This document shows positions 8,332 to 16,521 of a stretch of 64,000 nucleotides of DNA, one piece after another. Made by a program: the position numbers and the translations under genes. How positions within the stretch are numbered: position 1 is the stretch's first letter; each line of letters starts with the position of its first letter. Source of the DNA: Campylobacter anatolicus (GTDB lineage Bacteria; Campylobacterota; Campylobacteria; Campylobacterales; Campylobacteraceae); NCBI RefSeq assembly GCF_018145655.1, contig NZ_JAGSSY010000002.1:372001-436000 (forward strand). The letters are read 5' to 3'. Below the pieces are notes generated by a model that saw only the letters and a list, made by a program, of their open reading frames with translations, ran no database searches and was not told the DNA's origin.

Positions 8332-9439
8332 GATTCCGATAATATCTACTATTGTGATTATGGCTTTGTTTGTTTTTCAAAGCTTAACGATAATAAATTT
8401 AAGTAAAAAAGATGAGAGCTATAAAAACCTCTTTGCACTCATTAAATTTGAATCGCAAATCAAACAGCTATTTTTGAATAATGCAACACTGCCAAATTCA
8501 ATGATATATAGGTATGCGATAATCGATACTAATTTGATGCCGATCGTTTCAAATTTAGAAAAGGTGCCAGAGAGTTTAAAATTTGTTATGCTTGAGGAAG
8601 ATGGTTATTTGTATTATAAAAGTTTCTTTTTTAAAGATAAGCATCCATATTACATCATTGTCGCACAAGAGCAGGGGCATAAAAAGATGATATTTATCGC
8701 TGCTTTGATGCTTACACTCGTGCTTTTAGCTGTATTTTTCATACTTTATGTTTCATATCTTGGAAGTGTTAAGCCATATAAGGATATACAAAAGTATATG
8801 AATAACTTCTTTAATGACGCCATGCATGAGCTAAAAACACCGCTTGGTGTGGCTGGGATAAATTTAGAGATGCTTGGTGTGGATAATAAATACACAAGTC
8901 GCATCAAAAATGCTCTAAAGCAGATGCAAATAACCTATGAGGACGTAGAGTATTTTATAAAACGTGGATATATAAAATTTCCAAAAGAGTGGCTTGATTT
9001 AGGCAGTTATCTAAGTGAGAGAGTGGGATTTTTACAAAGCGTGGCAGGTGCTAAGCACACTCAACTTATGCTATATGTAACTAACCATGATACGGTTTTT
9101 ATCAGTAAACTAGCTGCTCAACGCATAATCGATAACACAATAACAAACGCTATTAAATACAGTCCAGCTGATAGCAAAATACTTATAAATTTATATCGCG
9201 ATGGTGATTTTGTAGTCTTTAGCGTACAGGATTTTGGCAATGGCATAAAAGACATCAAACGAATTTGGAAGCGTTATGAGCGTGAGGATGAAGTGCAAGG
9301 TGGCTTTGGTTTGGGGCTAAATATCGTCTCTGAAATCTGCCATAAATATGACATAATCTACGATGTCAAGAGCGAAGTAAACGTTGGAAGTATATTTTCT
9401 TATAAATTTAAAACTCAAAATAATCCATCAAGTGGTTGA
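8315..9439 (+). CDS. Sensor histidine kinase
   Basis: Membrane kinase of 374 residues paired with the preceding regulator. Spans at about residues 8-28 and 124-146 flank a periplasmic sensing region of about 95 residues with no family I recognise. The H-box is MHELKTPLG with His171; the N-box is DNTITNAIKYSP; the ATP-lid glycine motifs are DFGNGI and GFGLGLN. There is no obvious HAMP domain; the second span leads almost directly into the dimerisation helix. Its 3' end overlaps the convergent dCache gene by 25 bases. Confidence 0.9.
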   Translation: MQKSFKIPIISTIVIMALFVFQSLTIINLSKKDESYKNLFALIKFESQIKQLFLNNATLPNSMIYRYAIIDTNLMPIVSNLEKVPESLKFVMLEEDGYLYYKSFFFKDKHPYYIIVAQEQGHKKMIFIAALMLTLVLLAVFFILYVSYLGSVKPYKDIQKYMNNFFNDAMHELKTPLGVAGINLEMLGVDNKYTSRIKNALKQMQITYEDVEYFIKRGYIKFPKEWLDLGSYLSERVGFLQSVAGAKHTQLMLYVTNHDTVFISKLAAQRIIDNTITNAIKYSPADSKILINLYRDGDFVVFSVQDFGNGIKDIKRIWKRYEREDEVQGGFGLGLNIVSEICHKYDIIYDVKSEVNVGSIFSYKFKTQNNPSSG

Positions 9440-10296
9440 TAGTTTTGTGAGATATTACGCTCTTTTGCATCAGTATTTATATGTAAGACATAATAGCCTA
9501 TCTTTTGTCCACTTGCATCTATAAGTGGCACGATACTGAAAAAATGCGTTTTGTATTCATAAAAATTTACCTTATTAAATTCAATATCGCGTAAAATTTC
9601 TAAGGAATTTAAGTTTGCACTGCTTAGATTTTCTATATAAAAATCATCTAAAATTTTACTATTTGTCTCGTCTTTTGTGGCTTTTGATTTTACTTTATCT
9701 ATCAAAACATATAGATCTACGCCTTGTTCTTTATAAAATTTGCCAATATTTTCAAAATTTAACAATACTTCGATGCTACCGATATTTTGATTATTATAGG
9801 TTACATTTGAGACTGCACGGATAAATACTCCAGCTACACCAGCTTCTATTCCAGAGACTGGCTTTTTGCTATTTTTTGCTTCATTTAAAAGATGACGAAA
9901 AGAGACTAAAGTATCTCCATAGCGTTGTGTATCCCAGCTTCTGACGTAGCTTTTTAGATCGTTTGTATGTAGATGAATTTTTATGTCATTATACATCGAG
10001 ACCGCACTGAGTGTTTTTATAAGCTCTTTTATATTTTTTAAGCACCCATCGCGGTTATCATTTAAAAAACACATATGTATCGTGTTATTTTGCCCTAGTA
10101 AAACAGCGATCGCCATTGATGAGAGTTTGGCATCTTCTACGCTTTTATGTAATTGTTTTATTTGATTATCAAAAAATAGCTTTATTGCAAAGCTATTTTG
10201 CTCTGTTTTATATGCACTATAAAACAGATAAAGCCAAAAGCAAACAATAGCAAATAGAACCGATATGAACGTAATTATAAGGCTTTTTTTACTCAA
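9415..10296 (-). CDS. Orphan dCache-type membrane sensor without output domain
   Basis: 293 residues: one N-terminal membrane span (about 7-28), then only a periplasmic double-Cache-like region. The blocks RSWDTQRYGD and KKPVSGIEAGVAGVFIR resemble the dCache_3 ligand-binding module of chemoreceptors and kinases. No HAMP, MCP, kinase or GGDEF domain follows. It may act as a periplasmic binding subunit for another protein, perhaps the neighbouring kinase, or be a receptor that lost its signalling half; the C-terminus (NYQPLDGLF) ends cleanly with no remnant downstream. Its start overlaps the HIT gene end by 8 bases on the same strand, so it belongs to that operon. Confidence 0.7.
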   Translation of the reverse strand: MSKKSLIITFISVLFAIVCFWLYLFYSAYKTEQNSFAIKLFFDNQIKQLHKSVEDAKLSSMAIAVLLGQNNTIHMCFLNDNRDGCLKNIKELIKTLSAVSMYNDIKIHLHTNDLKSYVRSWDTQRYGDTLVSFRHLLNEAKNSKKPVSGIEAGVAGVFIRAVSNVTYNNQNIGSIEVLLNFENIGKFYKEQGVDLYVLIDKVKSKATKDETNSKILDDFYIENLSSANLNSLEILRDIEFNKVNFYEYKTHFFSIVPLIDASGQKIGYYVLHINTDAKERNISQNYQPLDGLF

Positions 10297-10660
10297 ATTT
10301 TGTCCTTAAACTTGAGCTTAAAATTTTTGCAAATTCATCAAAATTTGGCAGGTTTAGTTCGTTTTCTCGCTGTTTTTTACCCCAAACACTCTCAGGGAAA
10401 AAGCTGTCGTTTTCAAAACGAGCGATAACGTGGATATGCACTTGTGGCACATAGTTGCCAAAACTAGCGATATTTATCTTTGTTGGAGCATAAAACTTAA
10501 TCATAGTTTGCTCCGCTATCATCATCGCTTCAAATAGCCTTGTGCGTGTGGTTTCATCACAATCACTTAACTCACGAAAGTTATTTTGTGCAAAAATTTT
10601 AACCCATGGAAGCTCGTTATCTTCGCGTTCAACTCTTATAAATTTATCTTTATATATCAT
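10289..10660 (-). CDS. HIT-family nucleotide hydrolase
   Basis: 123-residue cytoplasmic protein of the histidine-triad superfamily, which hydrolyses or transfers nucleotidyl groups on substrates such as diadenosine polyphosphates. The triad appears as VPQVHIHVIARF at about residues 70-81, the Q-x-H-x-H variant common in short bacterial HIT proteins; the central His would be the nucleophile. It lies 12 bases after the AI-2E permease gene and overlaps the dCache gene, so it is probably co-transcribed with both. The exact substrate is unknown. Confidence 0.82.
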   Translation of the reverse strand: MIYKDKFIRVEREDNELPWVKIFAQNNFRELSDCDETTRTRLFEAMMIAEQTMIKFYAPTKINIASFGNYVPQVHIHVIARFENDSFFPESVWGKKQRENELNLPNFDEFAKILSSSLRTKFE

Positions 10661-10672
10661 AAATTTCCCTTT

Positions 10673-11716
10673 TTAGACTATCTCATGCTCTTTTAAAAGC
10701 ACATAAAGTTTTATTGTTGATAGGAAAAATGTAACTATTGCTGGACCAAGCACCAAACCCCATACGCCAAACGTTGTCATACCAGCAATCATTGCAAAAA
10801 ATATCAAAAGTTCATTGATTTTAGTTGGGATTTTCACTAGTTTATCATTTATAAATTTAATAACAAGTGGCTTTAAAAATGTGTCAGCTATCACTGATAT
10901 AACGATAATGGTATAAAGTGCGATCACGATGGATACACTCGTGTTTCCAATAGTAAATTCATAAAGACTAATAGGACCCCAAGCTAGTATGCCACCAACG
11001 ACGGGTATGAGCGAACAAAATGCATATAAAACGCCTGTTAAAATGCCATTATATCCATACAGAGTCGTAATAAAAGCAAACAAAATTCCTTGTAATATTG
11101 CATTTATGATGATAGAGTAAAGCACGACGCTCATTACATTTGCGACCTCGCTTAGTATCATTGTGCTCTCATCGTTTCTCATCGGGAGAGCACTTTTTAG
11201 ATATGCAACAAGCTCATTTCCGTATAGTATCGCAAAAAAGTAAAATACCAAGATAAAGGTGACATCAGTTATAAATTTAGCACTAAGTTTGCCTATATTT
11301 GCAAGGTTTGTAAATATATTTGCACTGATTGATTTTATATCTATAGTAGTGATAAATTCTTTAAACTTTGGCTCTAAAAACTCAATGCTCGATGGTAGCC
11401 CAAAGTCGTAATTTTTGATATATTCGATCATATTTGTAATATGAGCTATGTTAAACGTCGAAGCATATCCAGTAAGCTCAATAATAGTATATAAAAACGG
11501 TGCGATAAACAGTGCAAAAAGTACCGCTGTTGTAAGTGCCGCTGATAGGCTTTTGCGTCCTTTTGTGAGCTGTAAAAATTTTATATTTATATTTGATGTA
11601 GCAACCGCAAGGAGTGCTGCTATGAATATGTTTAATAAAAATGGCTTAAACAGATAGAGCAAAAGTGCAAGTGCGAAAAATGCAAAAAACGCTATAAAAA
11701 TTTTTGAGTTATTCAT
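10673..11716 (-). CDS. AI-2E family permease (PerM/YdiK type)
   Basis: 347-residue integral membrane protein with about seven to eight spans and the large extramembrane segment between the second and fourth spans typical of this family (PF01594). The motif ALCSLIPVVGG-like sequence (AFCSLIPVVGGILAWGP) and the C-terminal GLVLGPAIV block are family hallmarks. Members have been linked to autoinducer-2 export, sodium/proton exchange or small-solute efflux, so the family name should not be read as a function. AGGAG lies ahead of the ATG on the minus strand. Confidence 0.85.
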   Translation of the reverse strand: MNNSKIFIAFFAFFALALLLYLFKPFLLNIFIAALLAVATSNINIKFLQLTKGRKSLSAALTTAVLFALFIAPFLYTIIELTGYASTFNIAHITNMIEYIKNYDFGLPSSIEFLEPKFKEFITTIDIKSISANIFTNLANIGKLSAKFITDVTFILVFYFFAILYGNELVAYLKSALPMRNDESTMILSEVANVMSVVLYSIIINAILQGILFAFITTLYGYNGILTGVLYAFCSLIPVVGGILAWGPISLYEFTIGNTSVSIVIALYTIIVISVIADTFLKPLVIKFINDKLVKIPTKINELLIFFAMIAGMTTFGVWGLVLGPAIVTFFLSTIKLYVLLKEHEIV

Positions 11717-11829
11717 CTATCTCCTTTTTTGTATTTGCAATTATATCAAAAATAAAAGCGAAAATTTAACGTGGCGATTTATTTGCTTTGTTAAATTTAA
11801 AATTTTTAAAATGGTTTAACTTTATCATA

Positions 11830-12843
11830 TTACTCATCAAACAACCCTTTGTTAGAGTGCAAATTTATATGAAAAGTCTCAAAACACTTCGCACTTGCGA
11901 TCCGTCCCTTCGCCGTTCGCTCGATGTAGCCATTTGCGATTAGATATGGCTCTATGACATCTTCTATCGTGCCCTCGTCTTCGCTAAGTGCTGCTGCTAT
12001 AGTGCTAAGGCCTAATGGACGACGCCTGGCTTCTAGTAAAATTTCAAGGTATTTTATATCCATCTCATCAAAGCCTATTTCGTTTACTCCAAGTGCGTCC
12101 AAAGCGTCTTTTGCACGATTTTGTGTAATGATAAACTCATCATTTACTTCGGCAAAATCACGAATGCGTTTAAGCAGTCTTAAAGCGATACGCGGTGTGG
12201 CTCGTGAGCGGCGTGCTATCTCATGAGCGGCTAGTTTTTCGCACTCTTTACCAAGCTTTAAAGACGCTATTTGCACGATTCTTGTAAGCTCTGCATGGCT
12301 ATAAAATTGTAAACGAAAATCCATACCAAAGCGATCACGAAGCGGTGCTGAGATCATACCAGCCCGTGTCGTAGCACCAATTAGAGTAAATTTAGGTAGA
12401 TCTATTTTTATAGTCTGAGCTGCTGGACCGCTACCTATGATGATATCAAGACGAAAATCCTCCATCGCGGGGTAAAGAACCTCTTCAATAGCCGAGCTTA
12501 AGCGATGAATCTCATCTATAAAGAGCACATCGCCCTCTTGCAAATTTGTAAGCACGGCAGCTAGGTCGCCACTCTTTTCTATCATAGGAGCGGCGGTCAT
12601 CTTTATGTTTACGCCCATTTCGTTTGCGATGATGTGAGCAAGTGTTGTTTTACCAAGCCCTGGAGGACCGTAAAATAGCACATGATCAAGACACTCGCCA
12701 CGTTTTTTAGCCGCTTTTATAAAGACATTTAAATTTTGCTTGATCTTCTCCTGTCCGATGTAATCATCAAAGTTGCTCGGACGCAATGATGTTTCAAATT
12801 CGCTCTCAAAGCTTACTTTTTCTATCTCAACTATTCTATCCAT
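11830..12843 (-). CDS. ruvB: Holliday junction branch-migration ATPase RuvB
   Basis: Hexameric AAA+ motor that drives branch migration with RuvA during recombination repair. At 337 residues it is full length. Visible: [13 protein letters not shown] near the start, Walker [10 protein letters not shown] (about residues 60-68), Walker [10 protein letters not shown], sensor GATTRAG, arginine-finger region APLRDRFG, and a C-terminal winged helix with [13 protein letters not shown]. No ruvA or ruvC is nearby, as is usual in Campylobacter where these genes are scattered. Confidence 0.97.
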   Translation of the reverse strand: MDRIVEIEKVSFESEFETSLRPSNFDDYIGQEKIKQNLNVFIKAAKKRGECLDHVLFYGPPGLGKTTLAHIIANEMGVNIKMTAAPMIEKSGDLAAVLTNLQEGDVLFIDEIHRLSSAIEEVLYPAMEDFRLDIIIGSGPAAQTIKIDLPKFTLIGATTRAGMISAPLRDRFGMDFRLQFYSHAELTRIVQIASLKLGKECEKLAAHEIARRSRATPRIALRLLKRIRDFAEVNDEFIITQNRAKDALDALGVNEIGFDEMDIKYLEILLEARRRPLGLSTIAAALSEDEGTIEDVIEPYLIANGYIERTAKGRIASAKCFETFHINLHSNKGLFDE

Positions 12844-12901
12844 TTATCACTCATTAAATTTTTAGATTTAATTATACATTTTTAAATTTAAAAATAGCCA
12901 T

Positions 12902-13708
12902 TTACGCTTTATATTCAAACTCCTTGCTTGGGAATTTTCTGGTTCTGACTTCATTTGCGTATTCGCTCACCGCCGCTTTGACTAAATTTGCCCCATCAAT
13001 ATAACGTTTTACAAATTTTGGCTTAAACTCATCAAAAAAGCCGAGCATATCAGACCAAACAAGCACTTGACCATCTATATTTGCACCACTTCCTATGCCT
13101 ATGACTGGCACTTTTACGCTTTTTGCGACCTCCTCAGCAACACTACTAATAACACCTTCAATCACTATCGCAAATGCTCCAGCCGCTTCATGGGCCTTAG
13201 CCTCAGATATTAGTCTTTTTGCATCAGATTCATTGCGTCCTTTTATCTTATATCCGCCGTCAAATCGCACACTTTGAGGCATAAGTCCGATGTGAGGCAT
13301 CACATTTATACCTTCATCGACTAAACGCTTTACTATTGGTGCAGTCTTAATGCCACCTTCTAGTTTAACAGCGTCAGCTCCCGCTTTTTTATAAAATTTG
13401 ATAGCATTTTTAAGTGCGGTTTTTTCATCAAAGTAGCTACCAAATGGCATATCAGCAATGATAAAAGTATTTTCCGCTCCTTTGCTAACAGCTTTTGTGT
13501 GATAAAGCATATCACGCATTGAGATACTTAGTGTGTCTTTTTGAGCATTAAAGCTCATATTTAGACTATCACCCACCAAAATAATGTCAGCAATACCTTC
13601 AAAAAGTCGTGCAAATAACGCATCGTAGGCGGTTATCATTACTATTGGTTCACTAAATTTTTTATTTTTTATATCTGTTACACTTAGCTTTTTGCCTCTA
13701 ATTTGCAT
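12902..13708 (-). CDS. panB: 3-methyl-2-oxobutanoate hydroxymethyltransferase
   Basis: First committed step of pantothenate (coenzyme A) synthesis: transfers a hydroxymethyl group from 5,10-methylene-tetrahydrofolate to 2-oxoisovalerate. 268 residues, family length. Visible: MITAYDALFARLFEG, the metal-site block VGDSLNM, DAVKLEGG, MPHIGLMPQSV and VIGIGSG. Other pan genes are not in the window. The gene is divergent from the HPt gene, with both promoters in the 83-base gap. Confidence 0.96.
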   Translation of the reverse strand: MQIRGKKLSVTDIKNKKFSEPIVMITAYDALFARLFEGIADIILVGDSLNMSFNAQKDTLSISMRDMLYHTKAVSKGAENTFIIADMPFGSYFDEKTALKNAIKFYKKAGADAVKLEGGIKTAPIVKRLVDEGINVMPHIGLMPQSVRFDGGYKIKGRNESDAKRLISEAKAHEAAGAFAIVIEGVISSVAEEVAKSVKVPVIGIGSGANIDGQVLVWSDMLGFFDEFKPKFVKRYIDGANLVKAAVSEYANEVRTRKFPSKEFEYKA

Positions 13709-13737
13709 TTATTTTTCCTTAAATTTTATAAAATCGT

Positions 13738-13743
13738 TATAAT
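13738..13743 (+). promoter_or_regulatory. Candidate -10 element upstream of the HPt gene
   Basis: TATAAT on the plus strand in a T-rich tract, 48 bases before the HPt start codon. The panB promoter must lie in the same 83-base gap on the other strand. Confidence 0.4.
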
Positions 13744-13791
13744 TTTACCAAATTTTTGATACAATTATAAAATTATTTAAGGATGTGATTT

Positions 13792-14196
13792 ATGGGAATA
13801 TTAAAAAGATTAGAGATTGATTATTCTTATGATATAGTTGATGATTTTTTGTCGCATTATGCTTTGATGTGCGATCTAATGGAACCTTTGATTATAAGCT
13901 TAAGTCGTGAAAATAGGTATAAAGAAAATATCAATGAGCTTTTTAGGATTTTTCATAACATCAAATCCGCTGCAGGATTTATGCATATTGATCCAATTAT
14001 GAAGCTCACAACATTGGCTGAGAAGGTCTGCTCAGAGGCTAGAGAGTTAGATGGTCCTGCAAATGATAAATTTATAGATTGGCTTTTACTTGCAAGCGAT
14101 CAATTTGAAAAATATAAGCAAGATATAGAAAATGATGCTGAACATTTTAGCGTTTTAAACCCTAAAATTATCGATATACCGACTGAACTTGATTAA
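13792..14196 (+). CDS. Stand-alone histidine phosphotransfer (HPt) protein
   Basis: 134-residue, probably all-helical cytoplasmic protein. The block FHNIKSAAGFM at about residues 50-60 matches the HPt signature H-x-x-K-S/G-x-x-x-x-x-G, with the phosphorylated His at about 51. There is no kinase or receiver domain, so it would relay phosphate between separate proteins. It is monocistronic: panB is divergent and the tmRNA follows on its own promoter. The partner is unknown. Confidence 0.75.
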   Translation: MGILKRLEIDYSYDIVDDFLSHYALMCDLMEPLIISLSRENRYKENINELFRIFHNIKSAAGFMHIDPIMKLTTLAEKVCSEARELDGPANDKFIDWLLLASDQFEKYKQDIENDAEHFSVLNPKIIDIPTELD

Positions 14197-14211
14197 AATT
14201 TTAAAAAATAC

Positions 14212-14217
14212 TATAAT
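14212..14217 (+). promoter_or_regulatory. Candidate -10 element of ssrA
   Basis: TATAAT lying 14 bases before the mature tmRNA 5' end, consistent with a short 5' leader removed by RNase P. Confidence 0.55.
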
Positions 14218-14231
14218 ATCTGCCTTTTTAT

Positions 14232-14590
14232 GGGAGTGACTTGGCTTCGACAGGAGCAGAGTTGTCATGGTTGCATACCGCTTTGAGCAAAGCGTTAAAA
14301 GCTCAAACTTAAATTTAAACGCAAATAACGTTAAATTTGCTCCTGCTTACGCTAAAGTCGCGTAAGTTCAGTTGAGCCTTGCACTTTTGATACTATCTAA
14401 AAAGCCTGCGAGTAACTCTAGATAGTGTAGGTCTGCGTTTTGACAATGCGAGGACTGAATATTTGTCTTAGTCTGGCTAGTCGTTTTGGAAGGTGAGCGT
14501 AGCTAGATGAAGCTTTCACTTTTGCTAAGTATGTAGAGGCTGTGATTGTTTTGTTTTTGGACAGGGGTTCAATCCCCCTCACTTCCACCA
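14232..14590 (+). ncRNA. ssrA: tmRNA (tag peptide at 14321-14365)
   Basis: Trans-translation RNA that rescues stalled ribosomes. The 5' end GGGAGTGACTTGGCTTCGAC and the 3' end with T-arm GGTTCAATCCCC followed by an encoded CCA are canonical, and the two ends pair as an alanine-tRNA-like acceptor. The resume codon is GCA at 14321; the frame encodes ANNVKFAPAYAKVA with TAA at 14363-14365, the tag known from Campylobacter. The 3' end is a common integration site for genomic islands, relevant because an integrase remnant follows. Confidence 0.97.
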
Positions 14591-14788
14591 TTTTTAATAT
14601 TTAAACTTATTTCATTACATTTCAAAACGTTTAACAAACTTCGTAAAAATGATATTTTGTTACAATATCTATGTTTTAATATATTTCAGGTTATTACAAT
14701 ATGTTTAAGTTTATTACAAGATTTTTTCCGGATAATTTAGCGGATAGAAAATATTTTTTAAAAAAATGTCCGTAAAAAAGGAGAGCCT
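14591..14788 (+). other. AT-rich spacer between tmRNA and integrase remnant
   Basis: No convincing gene on either strand. It sits where an island's attachment junction would be expected. I see no second copy of the tmRNA 3' end in or near it. Confidence 0.4.
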
Positions 14789-14930
14789 ATGCCAAAGATT
14801 AATCCACCGCTTTTAGATAGTGGCATTAAAGCGTTAAAACCAAAGGATAAAATTTATAAAAATCTGATGGGTTTAAGACGTTAAGTGGTTTTAAAAGGTG
14901 GTTAATTTTGGGTTAGAAATCAAAGTGAAA
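14789..14930 (+). pseudogene. Remnant of a tmRNA-site tyrosine integrase (N-terminal arm-binding domain)
   Basis: GGAG precedes an ATG at 14789 that opens a 31-codon frame with DSGIKALKPKDKIYK, close to the N-terminal consensus of P4-type integrases (DUF4102 arm-DNA-binding domain). Past the TAA at 14882 the same frame continues through a further stop as VVLKGG and FWVR, matching the usual progression to a G-S-K-x-W-x-F-R-Y block. The catalytic domain is absent. Position just behind the tmRNA 3' end is where such integrases lie in intact islands. The similarity is short, so this is a strong suspicion rather than proof. Confidence 0.6.
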
Positions 14931-14957
14931 AGCATAGTTTTTAACTCACTTTGATTT
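14917..14957. repeat. 12-bp inverted repeat in the scar region
   Basis: AAATCAAAGTGA at 14917-14928 and TCACTTTGATTT at 14946-14957, with a 17-base loop. A related string, ACTTTGATTT, recurs about 15 bases further on. There is no T-tract. It may be a leftover recombination site or chance in AT-rich DNA. Confidence 0.35.
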
Positions 14958-14969
14958 TAAGCATAAAAT

Positions 14970-15109
14970 GACTTTGATTTCAAAAGCGGTTTTACAGATA
15001 ACGATAAATGATAAATAGTATAATTTTTATAAATGAAAACGAACTTATAACAAGTGCGTATGAAAAAACGATACTATTTTGGAGAGTAAGACGAATATCT
15101 CAAGTTTGA
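14970..15109 (+). pseudogene. napL: Remnant of the 3' end of napL (WD40-like nap protein)
   Basis: From 15008 to the TGA at 15107-15109 one frame reads a beta-propeller-like end, including FINENELITSAYEKTILFW. A neighbouring frame just upstream gives DFKSGFTDNDK, so the fragment is also frameshifted. NapL is the beta-propeller protein encoded immediately before napD in Campylobacter nap operons; here the fragment overlaps a napD remnant, the expected junction. There is no upstream napL, napB, napH, napG or napA. Confidence 0.5.
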
Positions 15110-15409
15110 TAGTTTATGTAAAAGATAGTCAAAAAATTGATGAAATTTTAAAAAATTTAGAGCTAATGAATAAGTGCGAGATCATCGCGGTACAAGACGA
15201 CAATGTATGTTGTAACGGCTGAAAATATTGACGATGAAATAAGAGTGTTTAAAAATATAGAAACGATAGATAGTGTGGCTGGCGTAGTGATGGTTTATAG
15301 CTATCAAGAGAATTGTGATGCAGATCGTGTAAGACTAGAAGCAGAAGGCAGGATAAGTGAAATTTTAACAAACGATGATCTAAAAGCCGAAGATATCGAC
15401 CATAATTGA
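15091..15409 (+). pseudogene. napD: napD, broken start codon and frameshift
   Basis: NapD binds the Tat signal peptide of the periplasmic nitrate reductase NapA. The family start is visible as NISSLIVYVKDSQKIDEIL, but the codon before it, at 15091-15093 with GGAG correctly spaced upstream, is ACG where ATG is expected. The frame then runs out at 15222; the rest of the protein (MYVVTAENIDDEIRVF, then VAGVVMVYSY) continues in the next frame from 15203 to 15409. One base gained or lost near 15200 explains this. Rejoined, the product would be about 105 residues, family length. A sequencing error could cause the frameshift but not also the lost ATG. Confidence 0.7.
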
Positions 15410-15558
15410 CATATAAATTATAAATTTAAGTAAAAATTTATTGCTAATGTGCTTATACTTTTAAGTTAAATTTTATTTATTAAACAATCGTTTAACATTG
15501 CGGCTAAAATTTTGGCTACTATTTTTTAAATTTGATAGATAAACCACCAGAAATTAAC

Positions 15559-15948
15559 TTATTTCTCGCTATAAGGCTTTGTTTGATAGCCATCTTTTAT
15601 AAGTTGACTCATACCACCTTTTAAATTTATATATTTTGTATTACCATTATCTATAAGATTTGCAGCTTTGGCACTTCTTTTTCCACTTCTACAGATAAAG
15701 GCTACTGGCTCATTTATATTTACCCCAACCTCTTTTAATTTTGCTATAAACTCATCTTTGTTTTCACTTAGAGTTACTAACTTTGCTCCATCTATAACGC
15801 CAGTTTCAGCCCACTCTTTTGGTGTACGGACATCTACGATTTGTTTGTAGTTTGATAACTCTTGAGGTTTTACTGCGATCTCGCTAACTTCAGCTAAACT
15901 AATGTTTGCAACTATTGCGATTAATAATACCATCTTTAATAATTTCAT
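15559..15948 (-). CDS. Periplasmic rhodanese-domain protein
   Basis: 129 residues with a signal peptide (MKLLKMVLLIAIVANISLA) and a single rhodanese domain. The active-site loop is CRSGKRS (about residues 87-93), Cys being the sulfur carrier; the preceding VDVRTPKEW is the conserved CH2A-type strand. It may handle periplasmic sulfane sulfur, which would fit the psr operon, but single-domain rhodaneses have varied roles. It has its own short gap from the SCO1 gene upstream (22 bases) on the same strand, so it may be the last gene of the copper cluster transcript. Confidence 0.85.
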   Translation of the reverse strand: MKLLKMVLLIAIVANISLAEVSEIAVKPQELSNYKQIVDVRTPKEWAETGVIDGAKLVTLSENKDEFIAKLKEVGVNINEPVAFICRSGKRSAKAANLIDNGNTKYINLKGGMSQLIKDGYQTKPYSEK

Positions 15949-15970
15949 AATTTTTCCTTATAGTTTATTT

Positions 15971-16513
15971 TTATGGACGATTATTTATTAAATTTTTTAT
16001 ATTTTCCCTTATGTTTTGTGGTGTTAAATTTGAAACTTCAGTAAAAAATTTGCTATCTTTATCAAAGAGATATATCGATGAGCTATGTGCAATAGAGTAG
16101 AGCATAGCTGAGTTTTTAAGATTAATTTTTTGGTATTTTACACCATAGTTCTTGGCAACTTTATCTAGATTTTTTAGCCTTAGTCCGATCGCATTTTTAT
16201 AAAAATTTTGTACCATTAGCGTTAGATTTTCTGGTGTATCTCGTTCTGGATCTAATGTGATAAATACAAGCTCAAAGTCATCGCGTTTTATCTCGTTTAA
16301 GACATCGCCTATAAATGCAAGTGTGCTAGGGCAAACATCGGGGCAAAAGAGATAACCAAAGTATAAAATTTTATATTTGCCATTAAAACTTTTAAGACTT
16401 ACTTCGCCATTTACAGATTCAGCAATAAAGTCATATTTATCAGACTTTAAAACTAAAAATAAAGCACCACTACTTATAAAAAAACAAACTAAAAATGCAA
16501 AAACATACTTCAT
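15971..16513 (-). CDS. SCO1/SenC family copper chaperone or thiol reductase
   Basis: 180-residue membrane-anchored periplasmic protein with a thioredoxin fold. The copper/redox site is FCPDVCP (about residues 56-62), with the conserved distal His in IAHSSSIYLFD. SCO proteins help build the CuA or CuB centre of cytochrome oxidases; in Campylobacter the likely client is the cbb3 oxidase. The order SCO1, small protein, PCuAC matches C. jejuni Cj0911-Cj0909. Confidence 0.92.
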   Translation of the reverse strand: MKYVFAFLVCFFISSGALFLVLKSDKYDFIAESVNGEVSLKSFNGKYKILYFGYLFCPDVCPSTLAFIGDVLNEIKRDDFELVFITLDPERDTPENLTLMVQNFYKNAIGLRLKNLDKVAKNYGVKYQKINLKNSAMLYSIAHSSSIYLFDKDSKFFTEVSNLTPQNIRENIKNLINNRP

Positions 16514-16521
16514 AAGGTATC

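Noticed and set aside
15203-15409. A free-standing 68-residue protein
   Set aside because: It is the C-terminal part of NapD in a shifted frame, not an independent gene.
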